A DNA stretch of 62,100 nucleotides from Sphingobacterium rhinopitheci. GTDB taxonomy: Bacteria; Bacteroidota; Bacteroidia; Sphingobacteriales; Sphingobacteriaceae. The notes below the pieces were generated by a model. The model did not search any database and was not told the DNA's origin. It was given only the letters and a program-made list of their open reading frames with translations. The stretch is taken from contig NZ_JADEYQ010000017.1 of NCBI RefSeq assembly GCF_022627575.1, forward strand, positions 1-62,100, given 5' to 3'. Below, one piece after another: positions 27,721 to 35,466 of this stretch. A program made the position numbers and the translations under genes. Every line of letters begins with the position of its first letter. The stretch's first letter is position 1.

Positions 27721-27813
27721 TAACGCCTCGAAATCTATATTTTAAATAAAAAAGTACTACGCAAGTAAAAAATAAGTGTAAAATATGCAAATAAGTTATA
27801 TTTTTGCCAAACA

Positions 27814-27885
27814 GCCTGCGTAGTTCAATGGATAGAATATCAGATTCCGGTTCTGACGATATGGGTTCGACCCCCGTCGCGGGCG
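27814..27885 (+). tRNA. tRNA-Arg (anticodon CCG)
   Basis: A complete cloverleaf can be read. The acceptor GCCTGCG pairs with CGCGGGC, with one G-U pair. The D arm is GTTC/GAAT, the anticodon stem TCAGA/TCTGA closes loop TTCCGGT, and the T arm is ATGGG/CCCGT with loop TTCGACC. The anticodon CCG reads CGG arginine codons. The discriminator is G, and CCA is not encoded. It is 72 nt long and followed by a strong hairpin. Confidence 0.94.
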
Positions 27886-27903
27886 CTATTAGCTAAAATA
27901 AAA

Positions 27904-27938
27904 ATACCTGTATCTATACAAATTAGATACAGGTATTC
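27904..27938 (+). terminator. Terminator after tRNA-Arg
   Basis: A perfect 14-bp stem (AATACCTGTATCTA/TAGATACAGGTATT) with a 7-nt loop lies 18 bp past the tRNA. It is followed by a T-rich stretch (CTTATTTTAATC) and separates the tRNA from the small plus-strand gene at 27974. Confidence 0.8.
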
Positions 27939-27973
27939 TTATTTTAATCTCGTTATCTTTGAAAAAAAATGAT

Positions 27974-28165
27974 ATGGCAGACATCAACATTGGTGATGAG
28001 GTATTAATTACCGTAAAACGTAATAAAGTAATTGGAAAGGTACTGAAAATCGAAGGTACAGATGTTACCTGTTCTTTTTTTATGCCGCGTTCCAAAGGGA
28101 TGTCCATTACAAAATTTCCAATAGCAGCGGTTTCAAAAGCTGATAACAAAAAATCATCCCTTTAA
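27974..28165 (+). CDS. Small KOW/SH3-like protein
   Basis: The 63-aa protein reads MADINIGDEVLITV, then RNKVIGKVLKIEGTDVTCSF, the alternating pattern of a small beta barrel. The motif VGDEV...GKV...I.G resembles KOW/SH3-like RNA- or chromatin-binding modules. The frame extends to TTG 27959, but the ATG at 27974 gives a sensible start. It stands alone between two hairpins. Function is unknown. Confidence 0.7.
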   Translation: MADINIGDEVLITVKRNKVIGKVLKIEGTDVTCSFFMPRSKGMSITKFPIAAVSKADNKKSSL

Positions 28166-28168
28166 TAC

Positions 28169-28208
28169 AAATAAAGGTTCAAACGAATTGTTGTTTGAAC
28201 CTTTATTT
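28169..28208. terminator. Bidirectional terminator
   Basis: A 16-bp perfect stem (AAATAAAGGTTCAAAC with its complement) and an 8-nt loop lie between the convergent small gene and the alcohol dehydrogenase gene. A and T runs occur on both sides. Confidence 0.85.
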
Positions 28209-28219
28209 GATATTTATTG

Positions 28220-29254
28220 TTAAGCGTTAATGATGACTTTCATTGCTTTTTCTTTAGAAGCATTTAAAAATACCTCGTAAGCTTTTTCTACTTCCTCTAG
28301 TTTAAAATGATGTGTAACAAGCTTTTTTAGAGGCAATTTGTTTGATGCTACAGCTTTTAGTAACATTGGCGTGGTATTGGTGTTCACTAATCCGGTCGTA
28401 ATAGTTAGATTTTTAATCCACAAATCTTGAATTTCAAAATCCACCTTTTGCCCATGCACACCTACATTAGCAATATGTCCACCAGGCTTCACTATTTGCT
28501 GACATATATTCCATGTTTGTGGTATCCCTACAGCTTCAATAGCGACATCTACTCCCTCAGATCCTACGATCTTCGCTAATTCTTCTTTGACGTTTGCGGC
28601 AGAATTTATCGTATGTGTAGCCCCAAGTTGCCTAGCCATTTCTAATCTATTATCATCTAGATCTATGACCACAATAATAGAAGGAGAATAAAACTGTGCC
28701 GTCAGCAACACAGACATACCGACAGGCCCTGCTCCAACGATGGCTATTGCATCTCCAGGTTTTACATTGCCATACTGCACACCAATCTCATGTCCTGTTG
28801 GTAGAATATCACTAATCATTACGGCGACATCATCTTCTATTGTAGAAGGTATCTTGTAGAGGCTATTATCAGCGTATGGGATACGAACGTATTCAGCCTG
28901 TGTTCCATCGATCATATGTCCTAGAATCCAGCCACCATCTTTACAATGGGCATACAATTGCTTTTTACAATATTCACAAGAGCCACAAGAAGTAATACAA
29001 GAAATAATAACCTTGTCACCAACCTTAAATTGGGATACACTTGCTCCTATCTCATCTACAATTCCTACGCCTTCATGACCCAATATTGTACCTTCTTTCA
29101 TGTAAAGGTTCTTTCCTTTATAAATACCAAGATCAGTACCACAAATTGTAGTTTTCACAATTTTGATAATAGCATCTGTAGGCTTTAAAACCTGAGGTTT
29201 TGGTTTATCTTCTAATCCAATTTTGTGATCTCCACGATATACTAATGCTTTCAT
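28220..29254 (-). CDS. Zinc-dependent alcohol dehydrogenase (medium-chain)
   Basis: This 344-aa cytoplasmic MDR enzyme oxidises alcohols with NAD(P). Catalytic zinc ligands are Cys38 (TTICGTDLG), His60/Glu61 (GHEGVG) and the region near 145. The structural zinc is held by CGSCEYCKKQLYAHC (about 89-103). The cofactor fold shows GAGPVGMS near 173, followed by a beta strand ending in Asp (VVIDLDDN), which favours NAD over NADP. Substrate is unknown. It is monocistronic and ends at the shared terminator. Similar enzymes use simple alcohols or threonine. Confidence 0.93.
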   Translation of the reverse strand: MKALVYRGDHKIGLEDKPKPQVLKPTDAIIKIVKTTICGTDLGIYKGKNLYMKEGTILGHEGVGIVDEIGASVSQFKVGDKVIISCITSCGSCEYCKKQLYAHCKDGGWILGHMIDGTQAEYVRIPYADNSLYKIPSTIEDDVAVMISDILPTGHEIGVQYGNVKPGDAIAIVGAGPVGMSVLLTAQFYSPSIIVVIDLDDNRLEMARQLGATHTINSAANVKEELAKIVGSEGVDVAIEAVGIPQTWNICQQIVKPGGHIANVGVHGQKVDFEIQDLWIKNLTITTGLVNTNTTPMLLKAVASNKLPLKKLVTHHFKLEEVEKAYEVFLNASKEKAMKVIINA

Positions 29255-29597
29255 AATTTTTAAAATTTATAATGTTATCTATAAAACGTAAAATATTATC
29301 CTTTGTTTTATTTATAGAAATATAAGGACAATAAGATGTCTAAAAAATTACAGCAATCACATTTTTAACTGATTATAAAAACTATAGGTTACTAACTAAA
29401 CTAAGTTATAATTTCTGGTTTATCCCTATTCATTTCTACCAATATACAGTCTATACATAGTAATTTAGCCACAATAACTTTGGAGTGAAATATTAGGTAA
29501 CAATAAATAATTTTAAAAAGTGCGCGCTAAGCTTTTAGAGAATAAGTTTAAATTTCTTATATTGTTAGATTAAATCTAAAATTTCTAATTGCATAGC
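29255..29597. promoter_or_regulatory. Intergenic region with a 15-bp palindrome
   Basis: Most of these 343 bp show nothing recognisable. A palindrome TTAGATT-A-AATCTAA lies at 29565-29579, 18 bp before the ATG of the four-helix sensor protein, and could be an operator. The promoter of the divergent alcohol dehydrogenase must also be here. Confidence 0.4.
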
Positions 29598-30221
29598 ATG
29601 TGGGCATTCACGATTAAGAACAAAATTACTGCGGCTTTATTATTATTCACCGTTCTCTGTTTAGTTATGCTTACTAATCTACAAGAGCAGCGTATGGTGA
29701 CACATATAAATAAAGCGGTTACATCCCTCTATGAAGATAGGATTGTCGTCGGCAATTATATATTACAATTATCTAATCATACAGACGCTATACTTACCTT
29801 GTTGCATGAATCTAGCTCTAACAGCACTATCAAAGCAATAGATATACAATTGGATCAAATTGATCGCCTTAATCAACTCTACGATAAAACTATTCTTACC
29901 GAAACGGAACAGCGTAATTTCTCCGCATTTAAAGTTTTGTGTCTAGATATTAAAACATATAATAATGCTAATAATATCACAAAAGCGTTAGAATCTGCTA
30001 AAAAAGCTGATCATATATTAGATACATTATCGTCAATACAAGTGGAAGAAGGGAAAAGTAAATTAGATGAAGTACTAAGTATGACGAATACGAGTAATAT
30101 ATTATCTTATATAGAGATCGTTATTTTGATTATAATATCCATTCTCATACAGATATTAGTACTATCATCGAAAGCGGTCATCACAAAGAAAGAACAAACT
30201 TCCAATCACCGTTTGAATTAA
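29598..30221 (+). CDS. Stand-alone 4HB_MCP-like membrane sensor protein
   Basis: About 207 aa. A first membrane helix lies at about 5-27 (NKITAALLLFTVLCLVML), and a periplasmic four-helix-bundle-like region of about 135 residues follows, rich in Leu, Asn and Thr. A second membrane helix is at about 172-192, then a short basic tail. This is the topology of the ligand-binding half of chemoreceptors, but HAMP and signalling domains are absent, so it may work with another protein. The frame extends to TTG 29589. The ATG at 29598 is chosen because MWAFTIKNK matches the usual start of this family. Confidence 0.75.
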   Translation: MWAFTIKNKITAALLLFTVLCLVMLTNLQEQRMVTHINKAVTSLYEDRIVVGNYILQLSNHTDAILTLLHESSSNSTIKAIDIQLDQIDRLNQLYDKTILTETEQRNFSAFKVLCLDIKTYNNANNITKALESAKKADHILDTLSSIQVEEGKSKLDEVLSMTNTSNILSYIEIVILIIISILIQILVLSSKAVITKKEQTSNHRLN

Positions 30222-30236
30222 TAACTGCTAAAGCCA

Positions 30237-30623
30237 TTGGAAATCTATATCCGTATCAAACGTTTTATCCTTTTAAGTATAGCAATTATCACTATACTTA
30301 TAAATCCTTGTGTTATAAAAAAACACTTACTTTCCTTGGCGGAAATAAATAGTACGTATAAGCTCCACCTGATAAGTAATAAATATAATAAGTGCCAAAC
30401 AACACAAGTTACATGCATCACACAAAATAGTGTTAAACAATATGAAAATAAGATAAATCATAATAGAATACTATTTAGTAATAACGTATTAAAAGGTAAA
30501 ACTCGATACCTAAGCAATTGCCCGAATCAAATTCATAATAATTCCCCTCCAAAATATATACTCTATCAGTCACTAAAAATTCATAGTTATAAATATCTCA
30601 ACGACATTACATTAATTAATTAA
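30237..30623 (+). CDS. Doubtful small secreted protein
   Basis: This 128-aa frame starts with a hydrophobic stretch (RFILLSIAIITILI) that could be a signal or membrane anchor, followed by an Asn/Lys/Ser/Tyr-rich region without recognisable structure. It lies in line between the sensor-like protein and the DoxD gene, 16 bp after the former. The composition could also be that of AT-rich noncoding DNA read as protein, so it is listed with low confidence. Confidence 0.35.
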   Translation: MEIYIRIKRFILLSIAIITILINPCVIKKHLLSLAEINSTYKLHLISNKYNKCQTTQVTCITQNSVKQYENKINHNRILFSNNVLKGKTRYLSNCPNQIHNNSPPKYILYQSLKIHSYKYLNDITLIN

Positions 30624-30639
30624 CAATTTTATTTATAGC

Positions 30640-31611
30640 ATGAATCAAAAATTATTTTATTGGTCAGGGCAATTTACTTTAGCCCTGCGCCTTATCATTG
30701 GATGGACGTATTTTTCCGCTTTTTGGAGAAGATTAATATTAGACAACAAACTCATACAAGATGAGGTCGGTTATATTGGTGAAAAATTTAACCATTTTTT
30801 ACCCCATGCATTATTTATAAAGCCCATTATCGAATACCTGGTCAGCAACCCTGAATTATTATGGTACAATATGGTTATTTTTACTATAGTTGAGGCTATA
30901 GTAGGTTTCTGTTTATTATTGGGCATCTGGACTCGTTTCATGAGTATTGGTGTCATATTCTTAGCTACGGGCATTCTATTAGGTGCAGGATGGCTTGGCA
31001 CTACTTGTTTAGATGAGTGGCAAATAGGGATTTTAGGTATCGGTGGTGGTATAGCTATACTATTCACAGGAGGTGGTAAATATGCTTTCGATTATTGGTT
31101 TACTAAAAAAAATATACTTATACCATTCGATAAATTACTAATACCAACCTCCAGCAGATACATCCTAATGATAAGTTTATTTGCGCTAGGAATAGCATTA
31201 TATACAAATCAAGTATTCCATGGTGGTGTAATCGGCACACTTCATAATAAATCAGTAAAACCAAAGTTGGAGTTAAAGGCAACCTTCAACGATACAAACA
31301 AAATAGGTTTGGATATTTATAGAACGGAAGGAGCAGATGTTTATGGCTCATTTCTCATAAAAATTCTATTTAAATCCCATAATGGGGAAATAATTCAAAG
31401 CTTAGATCAGCAAGATTTAGCTAATTTTAACCCACAACACATAAAGAATTATTATGTAACTAAAGTAAAAGCAGACAAACACAGTATGCTTATTCCGTTG
31501 GGTGCCAAAGCAACATTAACACTTTCTGTACCTAAAGAAATAAAAAACCACATAAATGAAATAGTACTAATCGACATAAGTGGAGCTGAATGGTCTACTA
31601 AAATCATATAA
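30640..31611 (+). CDS. DoxD/DoxA-type thiosulfate:quinone oxidoreductase, fused
   Basis: This 323-aa membrane protein has four or five helices in the first 190 residues forming the DoxD domain (ALRLIIGWTYFSAFWRR, then GFCLLLGIWTRFMSIG, then FTGGGKYAFDYW). A DoxA-like periplasmic domain follows at about 195-323. TQO oxidises two thiosulfates to tetrathionate and passes electrons to quinone. It lies convergent to a CstB-like gene and near thiosulfate-transport half-proteins, supporting a sulfur role. The fusion of the DoxD and DoxA parts is common in Bacteroidota. Confidence 0.85.
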   Translation: MNQKLFYWSGQFTLALRLIIGWTYFSAFWRRLILDNKLIQDEVGYIGEKFNHFLPHALFIKPIIEYLVSNPELLWYNMVIFTIVEAIVGFCLLLGIWTRFMSIGVIFLATGILLGAGWLGTTCLDEWQIGILGIGGGIAILFTGGGKYAFDYWFTKKNILIPFDKLLIPTSSRYILMISLFALGIALYTNQVFHGGVIGTLHNKSVKPKLELKATFNDTNKIGLDIYRTEGADVYGSFLIKILFKSHNGEIIQSLDQQDLANFNPQHIKNYYVTKVKADKHSMLIPLGAKATLTLSVPKEIKNHINEIVLIDISGAEWSTKII

Positions 31612-31650
31612 CGATAAAAGGGGAAAATTAAGTTTTCCCCTTTTATCGTT
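31610..31650. terminator. Bidirectional terminator overlapping the DoxD stop codon
   Basis: An 18-bp perfect stem (AACGATAAAAGGGGAAAA with its complement) and a 5-nt loop begin within the TAA of the DoxD gene and end 42 bp before the convergent CstB-like gene. T runs on both sides make it work in both directions. Confidence 0.9.
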
Positions 31651-31691
31651 ATATATTATACTAATCTGCAATAATCTTATTGAAATAATAA

Positions 31692-33065
31692 TTAATGGAC
31701 TACTTTCTTACCTTTTTTAATCCAGTCTATCATACTACCACTGTAATTTAGGATATTTTGAAAACCTTGTTTCATTAAAAAAGAACTAGCAATCGTAGCA
31801 CGGTCACCGGATTGACATTGTATGATTATTGTTTTATCTTTCGTAATATCGGGAAGTGCTTTGGCCATTCTGCCCACAAAATAGTGTTGAGCACCATCAA
31901 TATGTCCAGCTTTAAATTCTTTGATATTGCGAACATCCAACAACACAACATTTTCTTGATCTTTCAGTATATCTACTGCATCAGCATCGATAATCGTCGT
32001 TTGCGTTAGATCATGTCCTTCAGTAGTAGCAATAAAACCTGCTATATTATCTAAACCAATACGCATCAACTTACGCGTAACTAACTCTTGCTGACCTTGA
32101 TCGATAACAAAAACCAAAGGCTTATCATAAGGTAGCATCCACCCCGCCCAATTGGCGAAGCTATTATTATTCTGTATATTAATGGCCCCCTCAATATGGC
32201 CATTTGCAAAATCAACTTTAGATCTTGTATCTACAATTATTGTATCTGACGATAAGGACTTGAGGTCAATAATCGGGTAATCTGGCACAGAAACCAATAA
32301 TGGGCGATCCTCCTTATTCAATTTCTTCATCATAGCAAAATAATGAGGTGCTTCGGGTTGATCACTCAAAAGCTCTTTTTTAAATCCCTCAAAGTCATCC
32401 CCAAATTGCAAAGCCCAATTGCGTATTTTCTCATAGCCAACCGTAGAGCTAGGAACAGCGCCTAATGCTTTACCACATGCAGAACCAGCACCATGCCCCG
32501 GCCATATTTGCACATAATCAGGTAGTGCTTTGAACTTAGCCAAGCTATGAAACAATTGCGCTGCACCTACGGAAGAAGACCCCACAACACCCGCGGCCTC
32601 TTCCAATAAATCTGGTCTACCAACATCACCTACAAATACAAAATCCCCAGTAAACAACATAACAGGCTCTTTTGCTGCGGGTTGATCTACTAACAGTAAA
32701 GATATACTTTCGGGTGTATGTCCTGGAGTATGCAATACAGTGAACAATAAATTACCTACAGTTATTACATCACCATCCTTTAGACCTATATGTGGAAATT
32801 CATATTGCCAATCTACTCCACCTTCATCAGAAAGATACAATCTTGCAGCTGTTGCTGTTGCTAATTCGCGTGATCCTGATAAAAAATCTGCATGAATATG
32901 TGTTTCAACAACATGCGTAATATTCAAATTATTAGCTACCGCAATAGCTAAATAAGTATCAATATCACGTTTGGGATCAATTACTATAGCTTCTTGCGTC
33001 GCCTGACAGCCTACCAAATAACTAGCTTGCGCTAATGTCTTATCATAAATTTGTTCAAAAAACAT
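31692..33065 (-). CDS. CstB-like persulfide dioxygenase-rhodanese (MBL plus two rhodanese domains)
   Basis: The 457-aa protein consists of an ETHE1-type metallo-beta-lactamase domain (1-235; metal ligands His56, His58 and Asp60 in THIHAD, HTPGH near 112-116, and GDFVFVGDVGRPD). A first rhodanese-like domain (about 260-350) has VIDQGQQE instead of an active Cys. A second rhodanese (about 360-455) has the Cys loop QCQSGDR. This is the architecture of S. aureus CstB, which oxidises persulfide sulfur to thiosulfate. It begins the cluster with TauE and YeeE/YedE proteins and is convergent with the TQO gene. The inactive first rhodanese is seen directly, and the reaction is from the family. Confidence 0.9.
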   Translation of the reverse strand: MFFEQIYDKTLAQASYLVGCQATQEAIVIDPKRDIDTYLAIAVANNLNITHVVETHIHADFLSGSRELATATAARLYLSDEGGVDWQYEFPHIGLKDGDVITVGNLLFTVLHTPGHTPESISLLLVDQPAAKEPVMLFTGDFVFVGDVGRPDLLEEAAGVVGSSSVGAAQLFHSLAKFKALPDYVQIWPGHGAGSACGKALGAVPSSTVGYEKIRNWALQFGDDFEGFKKELLSDQPEAPHYFAMMKKLNKEDRPLLVSVPDYPIIDLKSLSSDTIIVDTRSKVDFANGHIEGAINIQNNNSFANWAGWMLPYDKPLVFVIDQGQQELVTRKLMRIGLDNIAGFIATTEGHDLTQTTIIDADAVDILKDQENVVLLDVRNIKEFKAGHIDGAQHYFVGRMAKALPDITKDKTIIIQCQSGDRATIASSFLMKQGFQNILNYSGSMIDWIKKGKKVVH

Positions 33066-33080
33066 ATTACTTCTTTAAAT

Positions 33081-33872
33081 CTATTTAACAAACAACTCTT
33101 GAATCAGTATAAAAATACTCAATACGAAAACAACAATACCAAAACCCCTTTTCAAAACGGAATTATCAATTCGGTTACTTAACCTAAAGCCTATAAATAG
33201 ACCTATTATGGAAAGTAAAATATAGCTTATAATCAATTTCCAATCAAATTGATTTAAACGATCTATATCTCCAATAATACCAATCAAAGAATTTATAGTA
33301 ATCAAAACTAGTGATGTACTAACCGCTCTTTTGATGGTTAATCCAAAGCTATTAATCAACACAGGAATAATTAAGAATCCACCACCTGCTCCAACAACAC
33401 CGGTTACCGTCCCAACCATAATACCCTGAATAACAATATAAAACACATTACCTTTATCGATATTTGGAAAAATATCTATCCTTTTGCCTTGTATCATCGA
33501 AACAGCAGAATACAACATAATGATAGCAAATATCACCATCAAGACATTTTCTTGATGAATAGCATATCCCCAAATCAAGAATTCATCAGGCACTAAGGGT
33601 AATATATATGATCTTACTAGAAATACCGTAAGCATGGAAGGCAAACCAAAATATATTACTTTATTAAAATCTATCGTCTTATGTTGCAAAGCACTTACAG
33701 CACCTACTAGAGAGGTCGTTCCGATAATCAACAAAGAATAAGTTGTCGCCAAAACAGGGTTAATACCCAATACATACACGAGAATAGGAACCGTCATTAT
33801 AGAACCTCCACTCCCAATCATACCTAGTGTTATACCTACGAAAATAGCTAACAACAGACCTACGACATACAT
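33081..33872 (-). CDS. TauE/SafE-family sulfite/sulfonate exporter
   Basis: This polytopic membrane protein of about 263 aa has eight hydrophobic segments. It carries the TauE repeat motifs GMIGSGGSIMTVPIL near the start and GVVGAGGGFLIIPVL near residue 160. These proteins export sulfite, sulfoacetate or related anions. The frame is open to 33902, but the ATG at 33872 follows the stop of the preceding gene by 1 bp and avoids a 29-bp overlap. It stands between the CstB-like enzyme and the YeeE/YedE genes, like tauE in the S. aureus cst operon. Confidence 0.92.
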   Translation of the reverse strand: MYVVGLLLAIFVGITLGMIGSGGSIMTVPILVYVLGINPVLATTYSLLIIGTTSLVGAVSALQHKTIDFNKVIYFGLPSMLTVFLVRSYILPLVPDEFLIWGYAIHQENVLMVIFAIIMLYSAVSMIQGKRIDIFPNIDKGNVFYIVIQGIMVGTVTGVVGAGGGFLIIPVLINSFGLTIKRAVSTSLVLITINSLIGIIGDIDRLNQFDWKLIISYILLSIIGLFIGFRLSNRIDNSVLKRGFGIVVFVLSIFILIQELFVK

Positions 33873-33873
33873 A

Positions 33874-34290
33874 TTAATGAGGCAATTTGGAACGTACAAC
33901 ACCGTAAATATAAGTACCTATAAGGGCTCCAATAATAACAATACCTATTGAAAACAATCCTGTACCCAACAATACAAATAAAGGACCAGGACAAGCACCC
34001 ACTAGCGCCCAACCAAGGCCAAAGAAAATACCACCGATCAGATAACGAGGTACTGTTTTATCTTTGGGTTTCAGTTCAAGATCCCCCCCTTCAATAGTCT
34101 TCGTACCGAACCTTTTGAACAACTGAATACCTATCACTCCCACTACAAGAGCCGAACCAATAAACCCGTACATATGGAAAGATTGAAACTTGAACATTTC
34201 ATAAATTCTAAACCACGATGCTGCCTCTGCCTTATACATTACAATACCAAATAGCACACCCAACAGTATAAATATTACTCTTTTCATCAT
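33874..34290 (-). CDS. YeeE/YedE half-transporter (thiosulfate transport type, DUF6691-like)
   Basis: About 138 aa with four membrane helices and a conserved GACPGPLF motif near residue 100, the Cys-containing motif of YeeE/YedE thiosulfate transporters. The frame is open to 34413, but the first Met overlaps nothing useful. The ATG at 34290, sharing its A with the upstream TAA, gives the right length for this half-transporter. It is the second half. The first half is encoded by the gene just upstream, and the pair probably forms one transporter. Confidence 0.88.
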   Translation of the reverse strand: MMKRVIFILLGVLFGIVMYKAEAASWFRIYEMFKFQSFHMYGFIGSALVVGVIGIQLFKRFGTKTIEGGDLELKPKDKTVPRYLIGGIFFGLGWALVGACPGPLFVLLGTGLFSIGIVIIGALIGTYIYGVVRSKLPH

Positions 34291-34838
34291 TAAAAAATTA
34301 AAGGAAACAAAACAAAAACCATAATCAATCCTCCTATAAAAAAGCCTATTACAGCAATTAATGAAGGCCATTGTAGATTGCTCAATCCAGAAATAGCATG
34401 TCCCGAAGTACATCCGCCAGCATAGCGTGTTCCAAATCCTATAAATAAACCACCTACTAGAAGGAGAACGATATTCTTAACAGAATATACATCAAAAAGT
34501 TCTACTGGAGAATAGGCTTTGCCAGCACTTTCAAATCCTAATGCCTGAAGCTCTATAATCGTAGTTTCACTAATTGGTGGTATTTGGTCAACAGACAAAT
34601 AATGTGAAGCTACATAACCACCTATTATAGAGCCGACTAAAAAAAGTAAATTCCACCACTGGGATTTCCAATCAAAACGAAAAAATTCACAGCTTTTGCC
34701 GGCACCCAATGCAGCGCATATATTTCTAAAATTGGACGAAAACCCAAATGATCGACCCAACCAGATCAAAGCTAGCATAATCAGTGCTATAAGAGGACCT
34801 CCTACATACCAAGGCCATGTACCATATATTATTTCCAT
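34290..34838 (-). CDS. YeeE/YedE half-transporter, first half
   Basis: This 182-aa protein has about five membrane helices and the motif YAGGCTSGHAISGLS near residue 140, whose Cys belongs to the thiosulfate relay of the TsuA family. It is the first gene of the leftward sulfur operon. The stop overlaps the start of the second half by 1 bp (TAATG). A -7 box (TACTTTTG, 34868-34861 on the minus strand) lies about 22 bp before its ATG. It could import or export thiosulfate. Confidence 0.88.
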   Translation of the reverse strand: MEIIYGTWPWYVGGPLIALIMLALIWLGRSFGFSSNFRNICAALGAGKSCEFFRFDWKSQWWNLLFLVGSIIGGYVASHYLSVDQIPPISETTIIELQALGFESAGKAYSPVELFDVYSVKNIVLLLVGGLFIGFGTRYAGGCTSGHAISGLSNLQWPSLIAVIGFFIGGLIMVFVLFPLIF

Positions 34839-34940
34839 ATTTTATTAACTATTAATAAGACAAAAGTACTGACATTAAAAATGGTATTTGGTCACAAATG
34901 TTACATAATCAAAAAATAGAAGCAGCGTAAACAAATCGTT

Positions 34941-35088
34941 ACATCGTGATATTACAATGTATCGATGTTATAATCAGCAGACTCTTGTTTTGGCGATATA
35001 TTTATTATTTACTGAGCTAATATTGTCCTATATAATTTATACTATACTAAATTTTGTTTGCTGCGAATACATCGTTATATTGCAATGT
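34941..35088. promoter_or_regulatory. Candidate ArsR operators in the divergent intergenic region
   Basis: ACATCGTGATATTACAATGT (34941-34960) is a palindrome matching its complement at 16 of 20 positions. A second copy, ACATCGTTATATTGCAATGT (35069-35088), differs at two positions and ends 16 bp before the ArsR start. The two lie between the sulfur operon and its divergent ArsR gene, as expected for sites of the repressor. A third related site lies inside the ArsR gene at 35187-35206. Confidence 0.65.
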
Positions 35089-35104
35089 TATATAATTAAT
35101 AAAA

Positions 35105-35416
35105 ATGGGTCTTACACGAGCAGAAATATTTTCAGAAGAACAAAACAAATTGGCTGCTATGTTTAAATTATTAGCACACCCCGCACGCATCGCTATATTG
35201 CAATATATTGCGGTTAATAAAACAGGCATATGCAATGATCTTATTGACGAACTGGGCTTAGCTCAAGCCACGGTATCACAACATCTAAAGGAATTAAAAA
35301 CCTTTGGTATATTAAAAGGAAAGATTGAGGGTAAATCAGTTATTTATAGTATCGACCCAGATATGTGGATTACGGTAAGAGGCAATTTTGCTATATTTTT
35401 TGCACAAGAGATCTAA
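35105..35416 (+). CDS. ArsR-family repressor, probable sulfur-cluster regulator
   Basis: The 103-aa protein is a winged-helix ArsR regulator: FKLLAHPARIAILQYI (about 21-35), DLIDELGLAQATVSQHLKEL as recognition helix region (about 45-65) and the wing at about 70-85. The only Cys is Cys43 (GICNDL). The persulfide sensors SqrR and BigR use a second Cys near the C terminus, which is absent here, so it does not sense by an intramolecular tetrasulfide. It is divergent from the YeeE-TauE-CstB operon, with two operator-like sites between. Regulation of that operon is an inference from position. Confidence 0.85.
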   Translation: MGLTRAEIFSEEQNKLAAMFKLLAHPARIAILQYIAVNKTGICNDLIDELGLAQATVSQHLKELKTFGILKGKIEGKSVIYSIDPDMWITVRGNFAIFFAQEI

Positions 35417-35429
35417 TTTGAACATAAAA

Positions 35430-35458
35430 AAAGGCTGATTTTTTATTAATCAGCCTTT
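35430..35458. terminator. Bidirectional terminator
   Basis: A stem of AAAGGCTGATT with AATCAGCCTTT around a 7-nt T-rich loop lies 13 bp past the ArsR stop and 9 bp before the convergent rocD gene. A and T runs lie outside the stem. Confidence 0.8.
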
Positions 35459-35466
35459 AATTTATA

